A stretch of DNA of 64,000 bases from Ruegeria atlantica (GTDB lineage: Bacteria; Pseudomonadota; Alphaproteobacteria; Rhodobacterales; Rhodobacteraceae). Both the position numbers and the translations under genes were made by a program. Under the pieces are notes generated by a model. It was not told the origin of the DNA. It searched no databases and saw only the letters and a program-made list of their open reading frames with translations. The stretch covers positions 1 to 64,000 of the forward strand of contig NZ_WQBE01000017.1 of NCBI RefSeq assembly GCF_013032005.1, written 5' to 3'. Numbering within the stretch: the stretch's first letter is position 1; each line of letters starts with the position of its first letter. Positions 38,504 through 48,127 of this stretch are shown here, in pieces.

Positions 38504-40639
38504 ATGAAGCAATCTCCAATACACGAAGCACAGTTCAATTCGAGCCGGCCACCAATGGGTGACGCGCCAGAAGATGACGTGGTCGATTTAGGAGTTTTGA
38601 TAGGCACATTATGGCGTGGAAAGTGGATCATTGCCCTGGCCACCGCCATAGCCATTTTGATCGGAGGGTATTACGCCTTTGTCATCGCCGTGCCACTATA
38701 CAGGTCGACTGCGGTGGTCATGCTGGAAACCGATCAAGCCAGCGTGGTTGACCTTCAAAGCGTAGTGGGCGGTCTGGCCGGAGACACCGCTGAAGTCAAT
38801 TCCGAATTGGAAGTGCTGCAGTCCCGCGGCCTGATGGGCAAGGTCGTGGACAAGCTGGACCTCATTTCTGATCCCGAGTTCAATTCTGATCTTCTGCCAG
38901 ACTCGCCCTTCGATGGAGTCAAACAGTTCGTCAAATCAGTGCTTGGCGCCGGAAGCGACCCCGAGCAGGTGGCCGACGAATTGACCCAGCAGAAAACCCG
39001 GGACAGCGTGATTACTGCCCTGCTCAAGAAGCTCTCGGTCAAAATCGTGCCGCAAAGCTTGGTGTTCGAAATTACGGTCGAGACGGAATCGGCACGCAAG
39101 TCAGCTCTTATAGCCGACACGATCGTCGAACTATACGTACTGAACCAGATCGAGGTAAAGTTTGAGGCCACCGAACAGGCGACGGCGTGGCTGACCGACC
39201 GTGTGGCCGAGCTGCAAGTCGAATTGGAAATGGCTGAGGCAAAAGTCAGCGACTTCAATGGGACGACTGCGCTGATCTCACCCGAAGCTCTACAGTTGCA
39301 GGAAGTGCAATTGAAAGATCTTCGTGAACGTCGTGTATCTGCCGAGGCAACCCGTGTCACGGCACAGTCTCGGTATGACGCACTGTCTTCCGCAGACAAC
39401 CGCGCGGCTCAGGCTGAAGCCAGCCAGGACCCGCAGTTGCAACGCCTTTTCACGCAAATCGAGGATTCCGGTACGGGGGAGACAGTCTTTGACACCGCTT
39501 TTCAACGTCTTCTCGCGCGCACAGCGCTTGAGGTGCGGCGGTCGACGCAGCAGGTTCAGGCCTTGACACAATCGGCAAAAGACCTTGGGCAAAAGATCGC
39601 GCAGCAGAATGCGGACCTGATTACGCTGCAGCAATTGGTGCGTGAGGCCGAAGCGGTTCGGCTGCTTTATGAGTATTTTCTGGCACGGCTGAAAGAGACA
39701 TCGGCGCAGGAAGGGATTCAAAAGGCGGACAGTCGGCAGTTGTCACGCGCCGTTATTCCCAGCATCCCGACTTCGCCCCGAAAATCCCGAATGCTAATGC
39801 TCTCGGCCATACTGGGCCTCATGCTGGGCGGCGGGTTCGTCTTGTTGGCTGAAGCGCGACGCAAAGGCTATCGCTCTGCGCAGGATTTGGAACGCAAGAC
39901 CGGCTACAGCGTTTTGGGTCAGATCCCGATCTTTCCTGCACGCGGGCGCCGCAAGGTTCTGGAATATCTGGCCGACAAGCCGTCCTCTGCCACGGCCGAG
40001 GCGGTGCGCAACCTGAGAACTTCGCTGATGCTGTCCAACGTGGACCGCCCACCACAAGTTGTGGTTATGACCTCATCGCTGCCAGGCGAGGGGAAGACGA
40101 CAAACTCGCTGGCGTTGGCCCAGAACTTTGTCGGTATCGGTAAGAAGGTCTTGCTGGTCGAAGGCGATATCCGACGCCTGACCATGACAGCGCAGCTCAA
40201 GGGCGCACCCCAAAAAGGGATCGTGTCGGTTCTGTCCGGGGACGCCACGCCACAGGAGGCCATCTTTCAAGACCCGTTGCTGAACTGCGATATTCTGGCT
40301 GGTGAAGAGACCTCGGCAAATGCGGCGGACCTATTTGCATCAGAACGGTTCAAGGTTTTTCTGGACGACATGCGCAAGCTCTATGACGTCATACTGATCG
40401 ACACACCGCCAACATTGCTGGTATCCGACGCACGCCTGATTGCACGCAATGCGGATGCGGTGCTGTTGACCATCAAATGGAATGACACATCCGCGCAAGA
40501 CATCACCGAGGCAATGCGCCTGTTCCACACCGATAATCAGCACTTAACCGGTCTTATTCTGGGTCAGATCAATGTCCAAAGCGCCAAGCATTACGGATAT
40601 TCCTACGGCAGATATGCGTCCAAATATTACAGCGATTAA
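38504..40639 (+). CDS. Polysaccharide co-polymerase / tyrosine autokinase (Wzc type)
   Basis: 711-residue inner-membrane protein that controls polymerisation and export of an exopolysaccharide. The N-terminal Wzz domain has a first helix [20 protein letters not shown] long periplasmic coiled-coil region follows, then the proline motif [10 protein letters not shown] and a second helix. The cytoplasmic BY-kinase has Walker [10 protein letters not shown], Walker A' VLLVEGD and Walker B VILIDTPP. The C-terminal tyrosine cluster [15 protein letters not shown] is the autophosphorylation tail. I chose the ATG at 38504; an ATG 25 codons upstream is also possible and neither has a strong ribosome site. 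Confidence 0.9.
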   Translation: MKQSPIHEAQFNSSRPPMGDAPEDDVVDLGVLIGTLWRGKWIIALATAIAILIGGYYAFVIAVPLYRSTAVVMLETDQASVVDLQSVVGGLAGDTAEVNSELEVLQSRGLMGKVVDKLDLISDPEFNSDLLPDSPFDGVKQFVKSVLGAGSDPEQVADELTQQKTRDSVITALLKKLSVKIVPQSLVFEITVETESARKSALIADTIVELYVLNQIEVKFEATEQATAWLTDRVAELQVELEMAEAKVSDFNGTTALISPEALQLQEVQLKDLRERRVSAEATRVTAQSRYDALSSADNRAAQAEASQDPQLQRLFTQIEDSGTGETVFDTAFQRLLARTALEVRRSTQQVQALTQSAKDLGQKIAQQNADLITLQQLVREAEAVRLLYEYFLARLKETSAQEGIQKADSRQLSRAVIPSIPTSPRKSRMLMLSAILGLMLGGGFVLLAEARRKGYRSAQDLERKTGYSVLGQIPIFPARGRRKVLEYLADKPSSATAEAVRNLRTSLMLSNVDRPPQVVVMTSSLPGEGKTTNSLALAQNFVGIGKKVLLVEGDIRRLTMTAQLKGAPQKGIVSVLSGDATPQEAIFQDPLLNCDILAGEETSANAADLFASERFKVFLDDMRKLYDVILIDTPPTLLVSDARLIARNADAVLLTIKWNDTSAQDITEAMRLFHTDNQHLTGLILGQINVQSAKHYGYSYGRYASKYYSD

Positions 40640-40827
40640 GGCTGTCAAAACGTCTTGGTTTTACGTGCGATTGACGTTTCAGTCGGTGCTTGCAGGACGG
40701 ATAATTGCGGGGATGCAAAACGGTAACCAGCCTCGCTTTCTGGTCGAACCTCAGCAAGGCTAAGTACGCTGCGGTTACGACGTTGTGAATGATTGATATT
40801 CACGTTTGTTATTCTTTGGAATTATGC

Positions 40828-41589
40828 ATGAAATTTTCTATCCTTACAGCAGTTTGGAACCGTGCGGCCACCCTTCCAGATGCCTTGCAAAGCCTGGATA
40901 CACAAACCTACGACAACTACGAACATGTGGTTCAGGACGGAGGCTCTAGTGATGGCACGCTAGAGCTGCTCAATGCCCGAAACGATCCGCGTATGCGGCT
41001 GGTCAGTGAAACAGATCGGGGCCTTTACGACGCACTGAACCGCGCCACGGACCGAGCAACCGGTGATGTAGTCGGGTTGCTGCATTCTGATGACTTTTTT
41101 GCACATGCAGAGGTTTTGACTCGTGTTGCACACGTCTTTGAGGAAACCGGCGCAGACGCGGTCTATGGTGATCTGGAATATGTGTCCGCGCGGGATACCG
41201 ACAAGGTGGTGCGCCATTGGGTTTCTGGACCCTATGGCCCGCACAAGCTGAAACGCGGATGGATGCCACCACATCCGAGCTTATTTATCAAACGCGATGT
41301 CATCACGCGGTGGGGTGGTTATGATGACAGCTTCCAGATCTCAGCAGATTATGACAGCATACTGCGTTATTTCGGCCAGGGCCGCATTTCAGCAGCCTAT
41401 CTTCCGGAAGTTTTGGCCAAGATGCGCCTTGGCGGGGCCAGCAACGGCAGCGTCCGTCGAATTCTCAGGAAATCGACGGAAGATTATAAGGCAATCCGGC
41501 GCAATCAGGTTGGCGGTGCGCCCACTCTGATCATGAAAAACGCGCGGAAGGTGCCGCAACTATTTATGAATAAGCTGAGATCAAACTAG
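40828..41589 (+). CDS. Family 2 glycosyltransferase
   Basis: 253-residue GT-A fold enzyme that adds a sugar to a growing polysaccharide or lipid carrier. It has the N-terminal nucleotide-sugar motif FSILTAVWNRAATLPDALQS, VVQDGGSSDGTLELL, and the metal-binding LLHSDDFF (DxD-like). PHPSLFIKRDV and SADYDSILRYF follow. The ATG at 40828 (MKFSILTAV) is preferred over one 13 codons upstream. It lies 188 bp behind the Wzc gene in the same direction. No other export or polymerase genes are adjacent, so the locus is incomplete here. Confidence 0.88.
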   Translation: MKFSILTAVWNRAATLPDALQSLDTQTYDNYEHVVQDGGSSDGTLELLNARNDPRMRLVSETDRGLYDALNRATDRATGDVVGLLHSDDFFAHAEVLTRVAHVFEETGADAVYGDLEYVSARDTDKVVRHWVSGPYGPHKLKRGWMPPHPSLFIKRDVITRWGGYDDSFQISADYDSILRYFGQGRISAAYLPEVLAKMRLGGASNGSVRRILRKSTEDYKAIRRNQVGGAPTLIMKNARKVPQLFMNKLRSN

Positions 41590-41737
41590 GCTTGCACAGC
41601 TCATGCTTCGGGGCGGGCAAAGTGATTTGGTTGACCACGTCTAGGTCCACGCGGGCGACCTACGCAGCCCTGTCGATACTGAACCCACCGCAAATTTACG
41701 ATAGTTTCCAGACCCATAATAAGAGCTGGACAGACGC

Positions 41738-41765
41738 AAAAAAACGCCGCCCGAGGGGGCGGCGT
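41738..41765 (-). terminator. Intrinsic terminator of the BCCT operon
   Basis: On the minus strand ACGCCGCCC/GGGCGGCGT (41757-41765 with 41744-41752) forms a 9-bp stem with a 4-nt loop, followed by a run of T (41743-41738). It lies 24 nt behind the BCCT stop. Confidence 0.8.
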
Positions 41766-41789
41766 TGCTGATTGGTTTATTGGCTTAGG

Positions 41790-43616
41790 TTATTCAGCTG
41801 CCTGTGTTCCGGCGTCTTCGTGCCTGTCCCGCTGCCCGTCGCGATAAAGCGCCTTGGCCAGAGAAACACACATCAAACCCATCACCATAGTGAACGGCAG
41901 CGCGCCGATGATCATCGCATTGCGCAATGCGTCCATCGGGTTGTTCTCACCCGCTGCCAAGATCAGCGCACCGATTACGGCGGTCAGGATCACACCCCAG
42001 ATGATGCGATGTTTGACGCCGGTCTCTTGGCTGCCGCCCGACATGATTGTGTTCATCACCAAAATCCCGGAGTCCGCAGAGGTAACCAGGAAGGTCATGA
42101 TTAGGATCACGCACATGACGTTCAGCATTGACAACAACCCACCGTCGATCATGTAGGACAAAGTCACGAACAGCTTGTTGGTGTTCGACGCCCCAATGAT
42201 CGCGCCCTCGGCCGCGCCTGCCAGTTCCAGATCGATCGCGGTGCCGCCCAGGACTGTCATCCAGGCAAAGCACACCAATGCCGGTGCGAACACGCAACCC
42301 AGGATGAACTCACGCACGGTACGACCCTTTGAGATGCGTGCCAGGAACAAGCCAACGAACGGCGAGAACGCGATCCACCAAGCCCAATAGAACGTGGTCC
42401 AGCCCGACTGCCAACCAAACTGACGGCCCTGTTCACCGGCGGCATAAGCTGCGGCCAGAGTTGCTTCGTCCAGTTCAGCTGCTGCACCTTCCAGACCGCT
42501 CTTGAAGCCATCAAAGCTGCCCCAGGCGTTGGTAGCACCCCCCATCAGGTCTGCCGCATGGGCCTGTGCTTCTGCGGGCAGTGCTGCAGCAAAAGCTTCT
42601 GCCGACAGCGGCCCATAGGCGCCAAAGCTCAGCGAGATGAAGTGGAAGATATAGTCGACCATCGCCGAACCATAGGTGGTCATTGCAAAGACAAACGAGC
42701 CGAACACCACAAAAGTTCCCAGCAGGATAATCGACAACACAAGGTTCAGGTTTGATAGATACTTAACCCCGCGGCCGACACCCGAAACCGCCGAAATGAT
42801 CGAAAGTGCCATGATAACGACCAGACCCGCGATCAAGCCCACCTTGGATGGTGCCGGAACGTCTCCGCTCAGGTCCATTACCCATTGCATACCGGTGATC
42901 GCATAGACCCCGTCGATAAACTGGCTGACACCAAAACCAATGGTGACCGAAACACCCAGGATGGTCGCAACCACGCCCAAAACGTCAACCACATGACCAA
43001 GAAAACCGTTCATCAGCTTGCCGAACAGCGGCGTCAGCGCCGCGCGGATCGTCAGTGGCATGTTACGCGTATAGGCGTAGTAGGCCAAAGACAGGCCCGT
43101 CACCACATAGATCGCCCAGGCGTGAAAACCATAGTGCAGGAACGTATAGCGATAGGCCGATTGGATCGCCTCGGGTTCATTGCCCGGAACATCCCCGGCA
43201 ACCACAACGGGGTTTGAGCCCCACAACCCCAACGGCTCGGCCGTTGCAAACACCATCAGGCCCACGCCAAGACCGGCCCCGAACATCATCGAGAACCACG
43301 AAAAGTTCGAAAACTCGGGCTTTTCTCCGGGTGTGCCCATGACACGCTTACCGGTGCCCGGAAGGATGGCCACCACCGCCAGAAACAAAAAGAAAAAGCC
43401 CACGATGATGACGTAAAAGCCGTTGAAGCTCTCCAGCAATTTGCCGTTCCAGCTGCCCAGGGTGCCGTTGGCATTGGCCGGAAAGACCAAAGCCCAAAGC
43501 ACCAGAGCAACCATGATCGCCTTGCTTATCAGCGCAATCGGGACGCTGTAGTTCTCATAAAAACCATCATCCGCGGTCTTTATTTCTAAGTCCGTAAACG
43601 GTTCCTTTATCGACAT
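41790..43616 (-). CDS. BCCT family transporter (betaine/carnitine/choline type)
   Basis: 608-residue inner-membrane carrier with twelve predicted helices. Family markers are the MMFGAGLGVGLMVFATAEPL segment (about 110-129), the nearby HYGFHAWAIYVVTGL and YYAYTRNMPLTIRAAL, and YWAWWIAFSPFVGLFLARIS with the Trp box. The family imports quaternary ammonium compounds with Na+ or H+, or by exchange. The N-terminal tail lacks a large osmosensory domain, which fits a catabolic carrier better than an osmoregulator. It is the last gene of the six-gene operon, 120 bp behind the Ldh_2 gene, and ends at a strong terminator. Confidence 0.92.
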   Translation of the reverse strand: MSIKEPFTDLEIKTADDGFYENYSVPIALISKAIMVALVLWALVFPANANGTLGSWNGKLLESFNGFYVIIVGFFFLFLAVVAILPGTGKRVMGTPGEKPEFSNFSWFSMMFGAGLGVGLMVFATAEPLGLWGSNPVVVAGDVPGNEPEAIQSAYRYTFLHYGFHAWAIYVVTGLSLAYYAYTRNMPLTIRAALTPLFGKLMNGFLGHVVDVLGVVATILGVSVTIGFGVSQFIDGVYAITGMQWVMDLSGDVPAPSKVGLIAGLVVIMALSIISAVSGVGRGVKYLSNLNLVLSIILLGTFVVFGSFVFAMTTYGSAMVDYIFHFISLSFGAYGPLSAEAFAAALPAEAQAHAADLMGGATNAWGSFDGFKSGLEGAAAELDEATLAAAYAAGEQGRQFGWQSGWTTFYWAWWIAFSPFVGLFLARISKGRTVREFILGCVFAPALVCFAWMTVLGGTAIDLELAGAAEGAIIGASNTNKLFVTLSYMIDGGLLSMLNVMCVILIMTFLVTSADSGILVMNTIMSGGSQETGVKHRIIWGVILTAVIGALILAAGENNPMDALRNAMIIGALPFTMVMGLMCVSLAKALYRDGQRDRHEDAGTQAAE

Positions 43617-43736
43617 CTCTGTTCTCCCTTGTCGGTAAATGGCCTTTTTATTTTTTGAAGTGCGCCATTCCCGCCAAATCTATAGGGGGTGCGCATATCA
43701 GTTTGTTATTCTCCGTCCGTTTATTGCCCTTTCGCG

Positions 43737-44744
43737 TCACAAAAGCGCACGGATCTTTTCAAGAAGGGCAGCGTTCACTGCGACACCTTCCTTTGCAGCC
43801 CCTTCTCTGTATGTCTTGCGACCATCGCCTGGCAGGCGGGCACCGTCTTGCGAGCGGACCGACTCGATAAGAGCGGCCAGCTTGGCCTGAAACAGCCCGC
43901 CCGAAGTCGCCTGCGGGTCAATGGCAATAAAGAATTGACCGGTTTTCGGCGGGCCACCAGCCGTACCCGAGAATGGGCTGGCCACGGAACCCAACGTCGC
44001 ACCCGCCATCGCGGCAGCCATCAGTTCGACGGTCAGGGCAATGCCGACACCCTTGTAACCGCCCGATGGCACCATCGAACCTTTCAGGCCAGCCTCGGGG
44101 TCGGTGGTGGGTTGGCCATTGGCGTCCAGCACCCAGCCTTCGGGCACAGATTTGCCTTCGCGGGCGTGCTTCATCACCTCGCTCTTGGCAATTGTGCTGG
44201 CGGATTGATCGATTAGCAGCGCGGCATTGCCATCGGCATCGGGGGCGGAAATCGAAAATGGATTGGTGCCGACAACGGGTTTCGCGCCACCCGACGGGGC
44301 AATCGAGGCAGGGGCATTGGTAAATCCGATCCCAAGCAGCCCGGCCTGCGCCAACCGCTGTGTATGCACGCCCAGAACACCGCAATTATACGAGTTGTTG
44401 ACAGCCAGAACTGCAACGCCTTGTTCACGCGCTAGCGGGATCAGTTTCTCGAACCCCAAATCAATAGCACTATGGGCAAAGCCAGTGGCGGCATCCACTG
44501 TGACAACGGCAGGGCGAGGCTGTGTGACCACCGGTTTTGCAGTGCCGTCCACCTTGCCACATTCGACATGCTGAGCGTAGATCGGAATATAAGCCAACCC
44601 GTGTGACGCCACCCCATCCGCTTCGGTCATTGCAGTGGCGACCGCCAAAGGACGCGCGTTTTCCTCGGATGTTCCGGCTTTGACAAGCGCGCGAAAGGCC
44701 AGGTCTTCAATCTCGGACAGTGACAGGGTTTCAGTGGCGATCAT
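43737..44744 (-). CDS. Ldh_2 family oxidoreductase (malate/L-sulfolactate/Pip2C reductase type)
   Basis: 335-residue NAD(P)-dependent enzyme of the family that includes malate/L-lactate dehydrogenase YlgC, sulfolactate and ureidoglycolate dehydrogenases and delta1-piperideine-2-carboxylate reductase. The catalytic His lies in ADGVASHGLAY (about 41-51). GTNPFSISAPDADGNAALL and PSGGYKGVGIAL are also typical. I chose the ATG at 44744; another ATG directly precedes it. It lies 52 bp behind the DUF3726 gene. With a betaine-type importer in the operon, a 2-hydroxy acid or a cyclic imino acid is a plausible substrate. Confidence 0.87.
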   Translation of the reverse strand: MIATETLSLSEIEDLAFRALVKAGTSEENARPLAVATAMTEADGVASHGLAYIPIYAQHVECGKVDGTAKPVVTQPRPAVVTVDAATGFAHSAIDLGFEKLIPLAREQGVAVLAVNNSYNCGVLGVHTQRLAQAGLLGIGFTNAPASIAPSGGAKPVVGTNPFSISAPDADGNAALLIDQSASTIAKSEVMKHAREGKSVPEGWVLDANGQPTTDPEAGLKGSMVPSGGYKGVGIALTVELMAAAMAGATLGSVASPFSGTAGGPPKTGQFFIAIDPQATSGGLFQAKLAALIESVRSQDGARLPGDGRKTYREGAAKEGVAVNAALLEKIRALL

Positions 44745-44796
44745 CATATATTCCCGTTCGTAAGAGTTGTAAGCGCCCCGGTGCAGGAGCCGCATT

Positions 44797-45447
44797 TCAG
44801 TCGTTGTCGCTCAATCCCGCACCGGCGCCGCGCAAGCGGCTTTCCTCGGTTGCGGGGGCGAATGTGCGATGGGCAAAGGCGCTGAGCCTGTTCCAGTTTT
44901 CCTCTGACACATCGGCGCGCAGCACCGGTTCACGACGCCCGGTCATTTCGGCGGGCGCGGAAAAGACCAGCTTGTTTGCGTGGCGCGCCTCAAGCGCATC
45001 GGGCGTGGCTTGTACGCAAACCTGTCGTCCGTCGGTGGCCAAGCGGGCCCCCGGCCATTCGGCAGAAACCGGCACGCCCAGACGCAACGCGGCACCGCCC
45101 ATGAATGGCACTGCCAACAGGGGTAGGGTGACGTTCTCCATTGTGATCGATCCCCGATTCATCAACCGCACGGCACAATCGCTCAGCGATGCCCCGGCGA
45201 TCAGCGGACTCATACGCCGTGTGGGAGCATGCCATACTTCGGCGCTAAGAGAGACGGGCGACACGTCAATCGACGGAATGCGGTCGTTCATTTCCAGCAG
45301 ATCGGCCAACATCCCAGCCCCCGAGAACCCGAAAGCCGACAGCCAGCGCGTGCCTTTGGCCGCCTCTTCGGCCAGCCCCCATGACAGGCCGGCACCGCGC
45401 GCGGCGCGTTTGCTCATGGCTTCGATTTCATTCAACGAATTGCTCAT
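44797..45447 (-). CDS. DUF3726 domain-containing protein
   Basis: 216-residue cytosolic protein that looks like DUF3726 over its whole length: NEIEAMSKRAARGAGLSWGL at the N-terminus, then AEEAAKGTRWL. LSAEVWHAPTRRMSPL, FMGGAALRLGVPVSAEWPGA and QATPDALEARH follow. It has no known catalytic motif and no membrane segment. Its start overlaps the stop of the 563-residue protein gene by 4 bp (ATGA), so the two products probably act together. No function is established for this family. Confidence 0.75.
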   Translation of the reverse strand: MSNSLNEIEAMSKRAARGAGLSWGLAEEAAKGTRWLSAFGFSGAGMLADLLEMNDRIPSIDVSPVSLSAEVWHAPTRRMSPLIAGASLSDCAVRLMNRGSITMENVTLPLLAVPFMGGAALRLGVPVSAEWPGARLATDGRQVCVQATPDALEARHANKLVFSAPAEMTGRREPVLRADVSEENWNRLSAFAHRTFAPATEESRLRGAGAGLSDND

Positions 45448-47135
45448 GCCACGGCCTCTTCAAGTTCGGGGAATACCCAGAAATCGGCGTTTTCAGAAGT
45501 CAATTCGTAGGGCAGGGGAGCATTCCCATACATGCAGATCCGAACCCAGCGGTCCGAGCGAGGATCAAACTTGGTCGCGCCAAAGAAGGATAGCTTGCAG
45601 CGCAACATGTCGATCGGAAGTACTCGGTCCGAGATCGTATTGTCCCGAATTTCGGCATAGGGTGCGCGACCTACGATCTGGACCCGACGCAGGACGTGGC
45701 GGTGTTCAGGGTGGCGCAAAAGAAAATCCGCAACCTGTGCCTCGTCCGACCAATGAGCCAGAGCCTGATACAATAGTGCGGCATCCCGCCCGGGGGCCAG
45801 AGGCTGTTCATATTCCTCAATAGGTTCTTCAAAGCGTTCACCTAGGCGCGGTTCCAGCTTTTCCTCGGAAACATACCAAGCGCGAGCCTTGCTGGCCGGA
45901 GTGGTCCAATCTGTCTCGATCGCCCAGCCATAAATGTCCTTCAGCAGCGTCCGCAAATCGCCGATCTTCATCGCACCCGCTATCCGGAAGGTCGCGGTGT
46001 TATCTGCCGCCATACTTTCGGCAAACCCGTCTACTAGGTCCCCGTAAGGTTCCAGAATAAGCGAGGCAATCCATTCCTGCCCTTCCAGGGTCAGGTTCGT
46101 CTCGGCCCATGTGTAAAGCGTATCCCAGGGATAATCCGCATCAAGATTGGCACTGGCCAGATAGTCGGTAACCTTGGCGACATCCCCACGAAGGGCCGCC
46201 AGTTTCTCAATCTGGATCGGGTGTTCCGAATGCCAGGTTTCGACGATCTGCGTGTTGCGCGTCAGCATTTCCCGGAGCAGGGTGATTTCAGCCTCGGTCG
46301 CCTTTTTAACCGCACGGACGGCCTGAATAGCCCGTTCGCGTGCTGCCATCCAATTGTTGAACAGCACCGGGTGGTTCAACAGAAACGGCGCCATGCCCAG
46401 ACCTGTCGAGTTGCCGATGCCAATCGAGCGGGCAATCCCTGGGTCCAGCCGCGCCGCGCGGGTTCCGTCTTTTGCCGCGCGGAGGTCTGCCATGTATTGC
46501 ACTAGATCGGTCACAAACCAGCGCGTCAGATAGACCGACAACATCTCAACCTGGAAAGGCGCACGAAATTCGGGGCGGTCGGCGATCATCTCACGATCCG
46601 CAGCACCCAGTTTGCCCGAGCCGTAAACGGCTGTCGTGCGCATCAGGTAACCGACGTCTTCGATTTTCGCGACGGACGGCTGGCGTCCGCCAGCCAGTTC
46701 GCTGACGACATGCTCCCACAGGCGCACCGACCGGTTCGCGCGTGAGACCGATAGTTCTGTGCCAGTCACGCGCCCGGCTTCCTGAACCGGGATATTATGC
46801 GACAGGCGTTCGATGTCATCCGCAGTCGGCACACCATCGAACAATGTAAATGTGGCGTCCCAGGCTTCGGCAATCACCCGATCAGACCGTTTTTCAGGCG
46901 GCAGGTCATGGGCATAGGCGATCAACGAATATGACGCATCAGGCCCGTGCGCTGTATAAACAGCATGGCCGACGCCGTTTTCATCAATCTCGAAAGCAGT
47001 CTGCTCGAACCGCCAGTTCTCTCGGGCCAGACGCCGTGTCAAAACACGCATGAAGGATAGGCGCGACTGGTGCATCGATCCAAGGCGCGCAAGGCGCATC
47101 ACCAGCTTTGGGTCGCGTTGGGAAACGTCAGTCAT
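45444..47135 (-). CDS. Uncharacterised 563-residue protein of the BCCT operon
   Basis: Large soluble protein with no signal peptide, no membrane helix and no domain I recognise. The N-terminal third includes RLSFMRVLTRRLARENWRFE and YSLIAYAHDLPPEKRSDRVI. A central segment has SIGIGNSTGLGMAPFLLNHP, glycine-rich like a ligand-binding loop, followed by a helical part with many Glu and Arg. The C-terminus holds SDRWVRICMYGNAPLPYELT. Composition and codon use look like its neighbours. It overlaps the DUF3726 gene and starts 14 bp behind the M19-like gene, so it is a core member of the operon. It may be an enzyme subunit. Confidence 0.75.
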   Translation of the reverse strand: MTDVSQRDPKLVMRLARLGSMHQSRLSFMRVLTRRLARENWRFEQTAFEIDENGVGHAVYTAHGPDASYSLIAYAHDLPPEKRSDRVIAEAWDATFTLFDGVPTADDIERLSHNIPVQEAGRVTGTELSVSRANRSVRLWEHVVSELAGGRQPSVAKIEDVGYLMRTTAVYGSGKLGAADREMIADRPEFRAPFQVEMLSVYLTRWFVTDLVQYMADLRAAKDGTRAARLDPGIARSIGIGNSTGLGMAPFLLNHPVLFNNWMAARERAIQAVRAVKKATEAEITLLREMLTRNTQIVETWHSEHPIQIEKLAALRGDVAKVTDYLASANLDADYPWDTLYTWAETNLTLEGQEWIASLILEPYGDLVDGFAESMAADNTATFRIAGAMKIGDLRTLLKDIYGWAIETDWTTPASKARAWYVSEEKLEPRLGERFEEPIEEYEQPLAPGRDAALLYQALAHWSDEAQVADFLLRHPEHRHVLRRVQIVGRAPYAEIRDNTISDRVLPIDMLRCKLSFFGATKFDPRSDRWVRICMYGNAPLPYELTSENADFWVFPELEEAVA

Positions 47136-47149
47136 TCGGCCATGCCTCC

Positions 47150-48127
47150 TCAGTTTTCCGGCGGCCCGAAGTTGTCATTAAAGAAGCGATACCAGTTGCC
47201 TCCCATTATTCCGGCGATTTCGTCGGCGTTCAGGCCGGTCTGGCCCAAGCCATTCCTGATATTTCCAAAGTCACGATTGTCCCGGAACCAATCTGGCATG
47301 GGAGGGAAACCGGGGGCTGAGGCAGAGCCCTCACCATAGTCGATCTCTTTGGTCCAGCGACCGACACGCATCCATTCCACGATGCTGTCGGGTTGATCCT
47401 GGCACAGGTCGGTGCCGATCCCCAAATGCTGAGCGCCGTATTTGTCCGCAGTCCGCGCGATCATTTCGCAGAAACTCTCAAGCGTGCAGTCGGATTTGTC
47501 CTTGAGGTGATGAGGGTAGACCGAAAAGCCCAGCATCCCACCGTTTTCTGTTACGGCCCGAATAACCATGTCCCGCTTGTTGCGAAGGGCAGGCGACCAC
47601 TCATGCGGATTGGCATGGGTGATGGCGATGGGACGTTCGGAAATCTCAGCCGCCTCGATGGTTGAACGATCTGCTGAATGGCTCATGTCCACCACAAGAC
47701 CAACGCGGTTCATCTCTTTTATGACCTGCTTGCCCATACGGGTGATGCCGGTGTCTTCGGCCTCGTAACAGCCCGTCGCCAGCAATGACTGGTTATTATA
47801 GGTCAGCTGCATGAACCGCGCGCCCAGATCGTGCAGGATTTCGACCAGACCGATATCGTCTTCGATGGGCGAGGGGTTCTGGAAGCCAAAGAACACCGCC
47901 GTCCGCCCCGTTTCTCGGGCCACGTCAATGTCGCCGGCCCAGCGGCCTTTCATGATGAGGTCGGGGTATTTCTCGAACCAACGGTTCCATTTCTCAAAAT
48001 TCAGAACCGTTTCGCGGAAGTTTTCGTGATAGGCGATGGTGACGTGGATCGCGTCCACGCCCCCTTCGCGCAATTGACGGAATATTTTCTCCGACCAGTT
48101 GGCGTATTGCAAGCAATCGATCAGCAT
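47150..48127 (-). CDS. M19 (renal dipeptidase)-like protein with an altered metal site
   Basis: 325-residue TIM-barrel protein related to membrane dipeptidase. The first-strand ligands HxD are absent: the segment is LIDCLQYANW where active enzymes have IDGHNDLPW. The bridging Glu (GVEGGH in the human enzyme) is replaced in GFQNPSPIEDD. Two His ligands remain in VDMSHSADR and ITHANPHEW, and an Asp remains in GIGTDLCQ. So at least three of the binuclear-site residues are changed and dipeptidase activity is doubtful. The ATG overlaps the aldehyde dehydrogenase stop by one base (TGATG). It is encoded second in the operon. Confidence 0.82.
   Translation of the reverse strand: MLIDCLQYANWSEKIFRQLREGGVDAIHVTIAYHENFRETVLNFEKWNRWFEKYPDLIMKGRWAGDIDVARETGRTAVFFGFQNPSPIEDDIGLVEILHDLGARFMQLTYNNQSLLATGCYEAEDTGITRMGKQVIKEMNRVGLVVDMSHSADRSTIEAAEISERPIAITHANPHEWSPALRNKRDMVIRAVTENGGMLGFSVYPHHLKDKSDCTLESFCEMIARTADKYGAQHLGIGTDLCQDQPDSIVEWMRVGRWTKEIDYGEGSASAPGFPPMPDWFRDNRDFGNIRNGLGQTGLNADEIAGIMGGNWYRFFNDNFGPPEN

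Noticed and set aside
38284..38655. 123-codon frame on the minus strand
   Set aside because: Most of it is antisense to the start of the Wzc-type gene and its upstream region. No motif or ribosome site supports it.
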